A DNA stretch of 6,581 nucleotides from Candidatus Heimdallarchaeota archaeon (GTDB lineage Archaea; Asgardarchaeota; Heimdallarchaeia; JABLTI01), in the NCBI GenBank assembly GCA_030602675.1, contig JAUVZH010000152.1:1-6581 (forward strand). Direction: 5' to 3'. Positions 1 through 4,815 of the stretch are shown here, piece by piece; position 1 is the stretch's first letter, and every line of letters starts with the position of its first letter. Made by a program: the position numbers and the translations under genes. The notes beneath the pieces were generated by a model. It was given only the letters and a program-made list of their open reading frames with translations. It did no database searches and was not told where the DNA came from.

Positions 1-1
1 A

Positions 2-505
2 GATAAGATAATCAATAATGGATTATTGAAAGCAAAGAAATATGTTTGGATTTCTGGTGCAAAAGTAAGTGATTTCATAGTTGTTAACGAGAAAACAAAA
101 GAGGGAGAGCAACTTACAAAGAAAATTTATCAAATGGCTCAAAAGGGGATTAAATTCAAGTTCATTTTAACCCCACATGAGAAAACTAAGACATATAAAA
201 ATGCACAAACCTTTTACCAAAAACTTCGAGATGTAGAGAATATTTCTTTTGAATTCTGTTATGATATGCATATGAAAGTGATCATTGTAGATGGAACTTG
301 GATGTACTTTGGTTCAGCAAATCTCACTGGCGCAGGAATTGGTTCAAGAACTAGAAAAGGTAAGAATAATTTTGAGGTTGGAACAATAACCATTGATCAG
401 CGAGCCATTGAGCCTATTGAAGTTCAGTTAAAAGACATCTGGATTGGTAGTGAGTGCAAAGAATGCTATCAAAAAAGTAAAGGTTATTGCAAAGGAATAG
501 GTTAA
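2..505 (+). CDS. Phospholipase D-like (HKD) domain protein, 5' end outside window
   Basis: The reading frame is open to the left edge, so the true start is probably outside the window; a TTG at 26 is the first in-window start-like codon and has no ribosome binding site. Counting from that TTG, a complete HKD motif is visible: His82-x-Lys84, four residues, Asp89, six residues, then Gly96-Ser97 and Asn99. This is the active site of the PLD superfamily (phosphodiesterases, nucleases and phospholipases), where His attacks a phosphodiester. Only one HKD is visible, so the protein may dimerise like Nuc-type nucleases or have a second motif upstream. The segment around residues 30-50 fits the usual strand and helix before the motif. 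The tail has Cys144, Cys147 and Cys155 (CxxCx7C), a possible metal site seen at the end of some prokaryotic PLD-like proteins. Substrate unknown. Two related fragments lie at 3095-3155 and 4183-4413. Confidence 0.88.
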   Translation, partial: DKIINNGLLKAKKYVWISGAKVSDFIVVNEKTKEGEQLTKKIYQMAQKGIKFKFILTPHEKTKTYKNAQTFYQKLRDVENISFEFCYDMHMKVIIVDGTWMYFGSANLTGAGIGSRTRKGKNNFEVGTITIDQRAIEPIEVQLKDIWIGSECKECYQKSKGYCKGIG

Positions 506-513
506 CAAATAAT

Positions 514-538
514 TCATCTTTTATTAGATAATTTTTTT
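514..538 (+). terminator. T-rich terminator after the PLD gene
   Basis: Two T-rich stretches follow the stop codon at 503-505: TCTTTTATT, then a run of seven T at 532-538. No convincing hairpin precedes them. Archaeal RNA polymerase terminates on T-tracts without needing a stem, so this is a plausible end for the PLD transcript. Confidence 0.45.
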
Positions 539-698
539 AATATTGAAGAAGTCGCAAATCAGATAATATAATCTAATCCCGAACTGGTTGTTAAATATCT
601 TTAATTGCGAGACATAATGAAATTACCACTTTAGAATGAACAACTGTTTAGCGCTAAAAAGAGCTTAATGAGAATAAGTAGGGCAATTATTTATTATA

Positions 699-733
699 AC
701 AGAAAAAAAAGAAAAAGAATTGTATTAATTCTT
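699..733 (-). terminator. Hairpin plus T-tract ending the minus-strand redox operon
   Basis: Just downstream of the oxidoreductase stop codon (753-755, minus strand) lies a perfect 7-bp inverted repeat, AAGAATT at 715-721 and AATTCTT at 727-733, with a 5-base loop. Read on the minus strand it is followed directly by a T-rich run (TTTC then eight T) at about 701-714. The position, about 20 bases past the stop, fits transcription termination of the three-gene operon. The stem is AT-rich and weak, so the T-tract may be what matters. Confidence 0.6.
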
Positions 734-752
734 CTTCATTAGTTTAATCCTT

Positions 753-1727
753 TTAGTCTACTGTTACTACCACACTCCCTATTTTATGACCCTTTTCAGC
801 ATAAGCGTGGGCGTCAGCAATTTGTTCTAAAGGAAATGTTCGATCAATTATCACTTGTAATTTATTAGCATCTATTAATTCTTTAAGAAGTAATAAACCT
901 CCATTAACAGCTGCCATTCCAGTTATCACTTTTTTCTCACTCATCTTAGATGTCCAGAACATTCGAATAAAAACACGATAGTTTGGAACTATATTAAGAT
1001 AGATTCCTTTTCTTGTTAATAATTTCCTGCATTTTGAGAATGAGCTTTTTCCAACTACATCAAATATGATGTCATATTTTTGTTCCTTTGCTTTTGTGAA
1101 ATCCTCTTTTGTGTAATCAATTACTCTATCTGCTCCAAGCGATTTTACTAAATCGACATTTTTGGTGCTACATACACCAGTAACTTCAGCTCCAAAATAC
1201 TTGGCTAACTGGACAGCAAAAACTCCTACCCCTCCTGAGGCTCCATTAATGAGTACTTTCTGTCCACTTTGAATGTTTGCTTTATTTTTTAGAAAGTAAA
1301 GAGCTGTAATCCCACCAAAAGCTATGGAGGCTCCGTCTTCATAACTAAGAGTTGGTGACATCATAACCAGCGGTGTTTTTTCTGAAGCTGTAGTATATTC
1401 AGCGTATACATTATTACCCAATCCAAAAACTTTGTCGCCTTTTTTATACTTCGTAACATCTTTACCTACTTCTACGATTTCACCAGCAACTTCAGTTCCC
1501 AGTATTTTCTGTTTTGGTTTCCAGAATCCCATTATTATTCTCGAAATAGGCCATAAAGGTGCTTTTGCACTTCGTGATCTATAATCCATAGGAGTAACTG
1601 AAGTGGCATGAACTTTGATGAGTACTTGATTTTCTTTTATAGTTGGTTTTTCTATTTTTTGCAATTTTAAAACACTAGGTGCTCCATATTTTGTTAAAAT
1701 AACTGCTTTCATTTTATTGTCTACCAT
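753..1727 (-). CDS. Zinc-independent MDR-family NAD(P)-dependent oxidoreductase (quinone/alkenal reductase-like)
   Basis: A full-length 324-residue medium-chain dehydrogenase/reductase. The N-terminal GroES-like domain starts with the typical MKAVILTKYG (residues 6-15) and contains KVHATSVTPMDYRSR (38-52) and GTEVAGEIVEVG (77-88). The Rossmann domain carries the nucleotide-binding loop GASGGVG (162-168), and the protein ends in KIGSVVVTVD. The Cys and GHE zinc ligands of alcohol dehydrogenases are absent: the catalytic-Cys region reads TPMDYR. This places it with quinone oxidoreductase/RTN4IP1-like members, which use NAD(P)H to reduce quinones or conjugated enones. The exact substrate cannot be read. 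It is the last gene of the operon, starting 2 bases after the upstream stop; GAGGG inside the end of that upstream gene supports the ATG at 1727 over the ATG at 1712, which would match family starts but has no ribosome binding site. Confidence 0.93.
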   Translation of the reverse strand: MVDNKMKAVILTKYGAPSVLKLQKIEKPTIKENQVLIKVHATSVTPMDYRSRSAKAPLWPISRIIMGFWKPKQKILGTEVAGEIVEVGKDVTKYKKGDKVFGLGNNVYAEYTTASEKTPLVMMSPTLSYEDGASIAFGGITALYFLKNKANIQSGQKVLINGASGGVGVFAVQLAKYFGAEVTGVCSTKNVDLVKSLGADRVIDYTKEDFTKAKEQKYDIIFDVVGKSSFSKCRKLLTRKGIYLNIVPNYRVFIRMFWTSKMSEKKVITGMAAVNGGLLLLKELIDANKLQVIIDRTFPLEQIADAHAYAEKGHKIGSVVVTVD

Positions 1728-1729
1728 TT

Positions 1730-2182
1730 CTAACCCTCACTTAAGATGTATTTTTCCATTAAACCAGCTACATCATTAACATATTTCTTGCACTTCTCGA
1801 AAAGGCCTTTCTTGAATGCTTCTTTCAAATTCTCATCACTGATAATATCCTGACCAATAAGTTCGCGACAAATTATCGAACCATTGATTGCAGTGAATTC
1901 TTCAATAATTTCATTTGAAATTTTAGTTACTTCAACTTCTTGAGCGCCTCGACTATATTTCAAGCCTAATGTCATTAATGCACCTGTAATAGCTCCACAT
2001 ACGTTTCCTGTGCGGTTTATCCCACCACCAAATGCAGAGGCTATCTTCATACATGATTCACAATCAATTTTTTCCAATCCTATTTGGGGGCCATATGTGG
2101 CGAAAATTGCTTGTGCACAATTTCCTCTTAGTTCTTCCATCATTTTATTAGCTGAATTAATCAATTTTGATTTAATTACCAT
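1730..2182 (-). CDS. C_GCAxxG_C_C family cysteine-rich redox protein
   Basis: A 150-residue soluble protein with the conserved cysteine layout of the C_GCAxxG_C_C family: NCAQAIFATY with Cys22, a central glycine-rich segment AFGGGINRTGNVCGAITGA (50-68) with Cys62, CRELIG with Cys105, and Cys131 in the C-terminal helix. Two extra cysteines, Cys41 and Cys44, form a CxxC within CESC. The family is common in anaerobic bacteria and archaea and is thought to act in redox chemistry or metal binding, but its reaction is not established. Length and motif order look complete. Second gene of the operon: it lies 30 bases after the regulator gene and 2 bases before the oxidoreductase, so the two enzymes are probably made together. 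GGATGG eight bases upstream supports the ATG at 2182. Confidence 0.9.
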   Translation of the reverse strand: MVIKSKLINSANKMMEELRGNCAQAIFATYGPQIGLEKIDCESCMKIASAFGGGINRTGNVCGAITGALMTLGLKYSRGAQEVEVTKISNEIIEEFTAINGSIICRELIGQDIISDENLKEAFKKGLFEKCKKYVNDVAGLMEKYILSEG

Positions 2183-2212
2183 TAGTTATTCCATCCTGTT
2201 GTATAACTTTCC

Positions 2213-2953
2213 TTATTTTTTCTCACTTTCAATGGGGTATCGTTCATAATCCATAACTTTATCTAAATCAAGTAAGGACCCAATCTTCTGAGAGGTCTTA
2301 GCAAATTCTTTGTGAAAAAATGAAAAATGACTAACTATATTTAGAAAATCCTTAATATCAATTTTTGACTTATAAATTAAAGGATATTTATCTTCTATCC
2401 AAGAAAAGAGCCTATAATAAAAATCTTGCATTGATATTATATTTTCATCTATAAGTTGATCGATCGTATCAAGAGAAATTTCTGGGTTCATATTTTTTAT
2501 TAATTGCTTTATTGGTTCGAATGTTTCCAGAACTGTTGATGATGTTAGTATGTTATCATACTGTCCAATGAATGCTTTTGCTGTGCGGCCATAATACGAT
2601 ATATAATGTCGATTTTCAAGGATTCTAGCAATTTCTTGTAGGTATCCATCTTCTACAAGGTTGTTTATATGAAAATGAAAATTTGATAGTGAATAGTTCT
2701 GATCTTTCCATTTTTTAGTATAAGCTGTATGAAGTTCTTTTGCACTGAATGCATGCCTTCTTGAAAGATTGTTTGTCCTACCAAACTCGTCTTCTATTCC
2801 ATCTCTTATGCATTTAATTATGAAACTACTAACCTCAGATTCTTCAACCTGTGATAGATTTAACGTATCCATTGTTTTAAAATACGGTAATTTGTGCCAG
2901 TAATTATACAAGGATTTCCTCTTTTCATCAATTGCTATATCTTGGGTAGTCAT
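2213..2953 (-). CDS. Winged-helix (ArsR-like) transcriptional regulator, probable autorepressor
   Basis: A protein of about 246 residues. Roughly residues 65-130 look like a winged helix: SAKELHTAYTKK as the second helix, SLSNFHFHINNLVEDGYL as the recognition helix, then a wing ending ISYYGRTAKAF. The C-terminal half is helical and acidic/aromatic, without a recognisable ligand motif; it may mediate dimerisation or sensing. Start choice: an ATG at 2968 gives five more residues but has no ribosome binding site. The ATG at 2953 has GGTGA (2962-2966) eight bases upstream, the same type of site used by the gene at 4816, so I prefer it. Neighbours: first gene of the operon with the cysteine redox protein and the MDR oxidoreductase. 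Palindromes directly upstream and over the leader suggest it binds its own promoter. Signal unknown; a redox or electrophile signal is inferred only from its operon partners. Confidence 0.82.
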   Translation of the reverse strand: MTTQDIAIDEKRKSLYNYWHKLPYFKTMDTLNLSQVEESEVSSFIIKCIRDGIEDEFGRTNNLSRRHAFSAKELHTAYTKKWKDQNYSLSNFHFHINNLVEDGYLQEIARILENRHYISYYGRTAKAFIGQYDNILTSSTVLETFEPIKQLIKNMNPEISLDTIDQLIDENIISMQDFYYRLFSWIEDKYPLIYKSKIDIKDFLNIVSHFSFFHKEFAKTSQKIGSLLDLDKVMDYERYPIESEKK

Positions 2954-2965
2954 GTTAGGATTCAC

Positions 2966-2985
2966 CATTTAGTAGTTGCTAAACG
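2966..2985. promoter_or_regulatory. Operator-like palindrome 1 (leader/start overlap)
   Basis: CATTTAGTAGTTGCTAAACG is an imperfect inverted repeat (TTTAG...CTAAA, with two mismatched pairs near the centre). Its left nine bases are identical to the left half of the stronger site at 2990-3009, and the two centres are 24 bp apart. It overlaps the upstream ATG at 2968 and the GGTGA of the regulator gene, so a bound regulator would lie over the leader. Confidence 0.6.
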
Positions 2986-2989
2986 ATAC

Positions 2990-3009
2990 CATTTAGTACT
3001 TACTAAATG
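2990..3009. promoter_or_regulatory. Operator-like palindrome 2 (near-perfect 20 bp)
   Basis: CATTTAGTACTTACTAAATG has two 9-base arms that are exact reverse complements around a central CT. It lies just downstream of the TATA-like element for the minus-strand operon, over the expected transcription start (about 25 bases from the TATA). This is the usual position for an archaeal winged-helix repressor site. The likely binder is the protein encoded immediately downstream; that assignment is inference from position. Confidence 0.75.
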
Positions 3010-3015
3010 ACTGTC

Positions 3016-3025
3016 CTATTTAAAG
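3016..3025 (-). promoter_or_regulatory. TATA-like promoter element of the minus-strand redox operon
   Basis: Read on the minus strand this is CTTTAAATAG, a good match to an archaeal TATA box (TTTAWATA type). An A-rich stretch (AGATAA) lies upstream in the TFB-recognition position. Transcription would begin near 2995, giving a leader of about 40 bases to the preferred ATG at 2953. The start falls inside the perfect palindrome, which is consistent with steric autorepression. Confidence 0.5.
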
Positions 3026-3036
3026 TTATCTATTTG

Positions 3037-3056
3037 CATTTAGTCCTGTTAAATTC
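3037..3056. promoter_or_regulatory. Degenerate third operator-like site
   Basis: CATTTAGTCCTGTTAAATTC shares the exact left half CATTTAGT with the two stronger sites, but the right half is poorly conserved. Its centre lies 47 bp from that of the 2990-3009 site, about twice the 24-bp spacing between the first two. It sits upstream of the TATA-like element. It could be an accessory site or chance in AT-rich DNA. Confidence 0.3.
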
Positions 3057-3094
3057 ATTCTAAAAAAACTGTACTTGTATCTAAAAACTTAAAG

Positions 3095-3155
3095 AATGAT
3101 TAATATTAAAACAGGTGATTACCATTGATCATAGAGCCATTGAACTTATTGAAGT
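3095..3155 (+). pseudogene. Short remnant of a PLD-like gene (left fragment)
   Basis: Positions 3118-3155 align without gaps to 386-423 of the PLD gene at the window start, with 33 of 38 bases identical. They encode ITIDHRAIELIEV, against ITIDQRAIEPIEV in the first copy. Weaker similarity may reach back to about 3095 with a 2-base indel, where an in-frame stop occurs. The match stops abruptly near 3155, and the following bases belong to a different frame (the 3168-3383 ORF). Only the segment after the HKD motif survives, so it cannot code for an active enzyme. Confidence 0.72.
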
Positions 3156-3167
3156 CACGGTATTCTG

Positions 3168-3383
3168 GTGGGTATACTGCCACAACTGGGTAACTTGCTA
3201 GTGCTGTTGATTATCGATAATCATGGCGATATGAAAGTGTACTATGACCAGGACAACCGGAATGATGTACTGGAAGAGAAGAAGAAAGTTCTGGATCTGA
3301 TCAAGGCTGCACAAAATCATGATGTACCTGCAACTGCTACCTTTGAACAAATTGTGAACCATATAAGAAGGAAGAAAACATAA
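3168..3383 (+). CDS. Small hypothetical protein, possibly 5'-truncated, coupled to PH-like membrane protein
   Basis: A 71-residue frame from a GTG. The frame is open back only to 3153, just at the edge of the PLD remnant, and no ribosome binding site precedes the GTG. The gene may therefore have lost its 5' end at the junction. Residues 1-16 are hydrophobic (GILPQLGNLLVLLII), followed by a charged, helical part with VLEEKKKVLDLIKAAQNHD and a basic end (RRKKT). I do not recognise the family. Evidence that it is real coding sequence: its stop overlaps the ATG of the next gene (TAATG, 3381-3385), GAAGGAAG near its end serves as the ribosome binding site of that gene, and base composition matches the downstream gene rather than the AT-rich flanks. 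An internal ATG at 3231 is an alternative start. Confidence 0.6.
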   Translation: MGILPQLGNLLVLLIIDNHGDMKVYYDQDNRNDVLEEKKKVLDLIKAAQNHDVPATATFEQIVNHIRRKKT

Positions 3384-4138
3384 TGAATAATACATACGAT
3401 GAATTGAAAAAAAAGATTAAGATGCGAGACTGGATTAGGTACGTCTTACTAATTGTGTATATTCTCATCATTATTGGATACATTATTTATGTAGCATTAG
3501 GAAATGCTAGTAGACCCAGCATATATATTTTCATAGGGTTACTGTTTGGTTTCGCAGTAATGGTAATCTTGGTTATGTATGTCTATCCTATTATCAGACC
3601 ATTAGAACGACCTATAGTGGAAGATCGGGAGGTGATTAATCTTTCTGAGGACTATCCACATGATGAGTACTACGAAATTTTACGGTTCAGATTGATCTAC
3701 GTGATTATTCTTCCTGTCATGGTGGTTTTCGCTGGCTTTGCCATATACGGTTTGGTTATTGAAATATTAGGAGAGGAAGGTGGATATATACTAACTATAA
3801 TACATGGCAGCATGTTAGTGTTTTATATTCTAATCTTTACATGGTTTAGTAAAATGACACTTATAGGAACAACCGAGGAATTGCGTGTCAAGTTCGGTCC
3901 GTTCAGAACCAAGATCAAGTTATCCAAAATCGTATCTGCTAGACCTACTGCCATCAAACCATGGAGTACCTACTTGGGATACACCTGGAGAGTAGGATCT
4001 AATGGTTCTATTGGGTATATCACTGGTACGAAAACCGGTATACGATTAGAGATCGAAGGCAAGCGGAGGAATTACGTACTATCTACCCACCAGCCGCAAG
4101 TATTGGTCAACTATATACGAAAAATGAAGAAAAGCTGA
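3383..4138 (+). CDS. Four-helix membrane protein with C-terminal PH-like domain
   Basis: A 251-residue protein with a short charged N-terminus and four predicted transmembrane segments, at about residues 19-39, 46-70, 103-128 and 134-155. From about 158 to the end comes a beta-rich domain (KMTLIGTTEELRVKFGPF, then GIRLEIEGKRRNYVLSTH, then a final helix QPQVLVNYIRKM). That layout, and the 'LEIEGKR-x-YVLST' strand pair before a terminal helix, resembles bacterial PH-like domains found on membrane proteins of unknown function. Its ATG overlaps the stop of the preceding small ORF, and GAAGGAAG (3367-3374) gives a good ribosome binding site, so the two are probably translationally coupled. It ends inside a hairpin terminator. 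No enzymatic motif is seen; a role in membrane sensing or assembly would be a guess. Confidence 0.8.
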   Translation: MNNTYDELKKKIKMRDWIRYVLLIVYILIIIGYIIYVALGNASRPSIYIFIGLLFGFAVMVILVMYVYPIIRPLERPIVEDREVINLSEDYPHDEYYEILRFRLIYVIILPVMVVFAGFAIYGLVIEILGEEGGYILTIIHGSMLVFYILIFTWFSKMTLIGTTEELRVKFGPFRTKIKLSKIVSARPTAIKPWSTYLGYTWRVGSNGSIGYITGTKTGIRLEIEGKRRNYVLSTHQPQVLVNYIRKMKKS

Positions 4139-4168
4139 GGAACAACCTCAGCTTCTACTTTCTTTTTT
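4132..4168 (+). terminator. Perfect hairpin terminator containing the stop codon
   Basis: AAGCTGAGG (4132-4140) and CCTCAGCTT (4146-4154) form a perfect 9-bp stem with an AACAA loop, followed by a T-rich tail with six T at 4163-4168. The TGA stop of the membrane-protein gene (4136-4138) lies in the left arm. This is a textbook intrinsic terminator of bacterial form and is stronger than the T-tract ends elsewhere in the window. Confidence 0.88.
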
Positions 4169-4182
4169 AAATAGTATTCTTA

Positions 4183-4413
4183 GAATTTATCATTGTAGAT
4201 TCAACTTGGCTTTATTTCGGTTCCGCTAATCTTACAGGTGCAGGAGTAGGTTCAAGAACAAGAGAAGGTCGAAATAACTTTGAGATTGGTGTAATAACTA
4301 TAGATCAGAAAGCAATTGAACCTGTTGAATTACTTTTGCAAGATATTTGGATTGGAAGTAAGTGTAAAAACTGTTATCAAAAACAAAAAGGATATTGTGA
4401 TGGGATTGAATAG
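4183..4413 (+). pseudogene. 5'-truncated PLD-like gene (right fragment)
   Basis: An open frame of 76 codons, preceded by an in-frame TAG at 4180 and without any usable start codon. From IIVD onward it aligns without gaps over 74 residues to the end of the PLD protein at 2-505, with 57 identical by my hand count. It keeps the Asp and the GSxN part of the HKD motif, the ITID-x-(R/K)AIEP segment and the CxxCx7C tail, but lacks the catalytic His and Lys: truncation falls exactly in the HKD motif. Most changes are conservative and the frame has no stops, so this copy was under selection until it was cut, or was cut recently. It begins only about 15 bases after the terminator of the PH-like gene, with no promoter or ribosome binding site of its own. 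Confidence 0.85.
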
Positions 4414-4432
4414 TCAATTTTTCATTCTACAT

Positions 4433-4687
4433 TTAAAAAATAAATAATGAATATACCCAATCAATTATGGAAGAAGGTTCAGTTATTATAAATTCTTGTC
4501 CTCTAGCAGCTGATTTAAAATATTTTTGAATTATTCCATGTTCATTTGTTTTAATACAATGACTAATAGAACTATGGTATGTTATTTGTAAATCTTCAGG
4601 AAAGAGAGTATACTTCCAGAATGTTCTATTACTTCTTGGATTATTTTCTTCTGAATTATCGATTAAATTAATAGGAAAAAAACTAAT
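4433..4687 (-). pseudogene. Startless 84-codon open frame, possible gene remnant
   Basis: On the minus strand, a frame bounded by TAA at 4690-4688 and TAA at 4435-4433 stays open for 84 codons in AT-rich DNA but contains no ATG, GTG or TTG. The residues look protein-like, not low-complexity: RTFWKYTLFPEDLQITYH, HGIIQKYFKSAARGQEF, then IITEPSSIIDWVYSLF. I do not recognise a family. It converges on the truncated PLD copy, with stop codons 20 bases apart. It may be the C-terminal remnant of a gene that lost its start, or chance; without homologues this stays open. Confidence 0.35.
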
Positions 4688-4722
4688 TTAGTTAGTAAAA
4701 AGCATATTATAATAACAAAAAA

Positions 4723-4734
4723 TCCTTATAAGGA
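4723..4734 (+). promoter_or_regulatory. Palindromic TATA-like element upstream of the FG-GAP gene
   Basis: TCCTTATAAGGA is a perfect 12-bp palindrome with a TTATAA core, about 80 bases before the ATG at 4816. It could be a TATA box (transcription starting near 4755) or a regulator site; the A-rich run just upstream (AACAAAAAA) fits a TFB-recognition region. No second line of evidence. Confidence 0.3.
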
Positions 4735-4803
4735 ATGAAACGATAATATTAAGTGTGTTTTTTTAGAAAAATTTTCAGTTGGGAAAATTTACTAAAATCT
4801 AAT

Positions 4804-4810
4804 GGGTGAG
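4804..4810 (+). promoter_or_regulatory. Ribosome binding site fixing the FG-GAP gene start
   Basis: GGGTGAG lies six bases before the ATG at 4816. Its GGTGA core complements the conserved 3' end of 16S rRNA. An in-frame TGA at 4813-4815 rules out any earlier start. Confidence 0.75.
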
Positions 4811-4815
4811 TTTGA

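Larger units (their letters stand above)
4414..4815. other. 402-base stretch without an intact gene
   Basis: It holds the startless minus-strand frame at 4433-4687, an odd 11-base palindrome ACTAATTTAGT (4682-4692), the palindrome TCCTTATAAGGA (4723-4734), a T-run at 4759-4765 and the ribosome binding site of the next gene (4804-4810). I see no tRNA, long repeat or CRISPR-like array. Confidence 0.6.

Noticed and set aside
668..742. Small plus-strand ORF beginning MRISRAIIYYNRKK
   Set aside because: Only 24 codons, no ribosome binding site, and its Lys/Arg-rich end is just the A-rich complement of the operon terminator tract.
2010..2249. Plus-strand open frame of 79 codons
   Set aside because: It lies antisense to the C_GCAxxG_C_C gene and the end of the regulator gene, both of which have clear family motifs and ribosome binding sites; this is a shadow frame.
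3198..3395. Minus-strand open frame of 65 codons
   Set aside because: Antisense to the small coupled ORF; no ribosome binding site and no recognisable motif.
3095..4413. A classical insertion sequence or transposon between the PLD fragments
   Set aside because: No transposase, no terminal inverted repeats and no target-site duplication could be found; the fragments overlap in the part of the gene they represent.
4682..4702. A fourth operator site (ATTTAGT within ACTAATTTAGTTAGTAAA)
   Set aside because: Only one half-site matches and the second arm has the wrong orientation; likely chance in AT-rich DNA.
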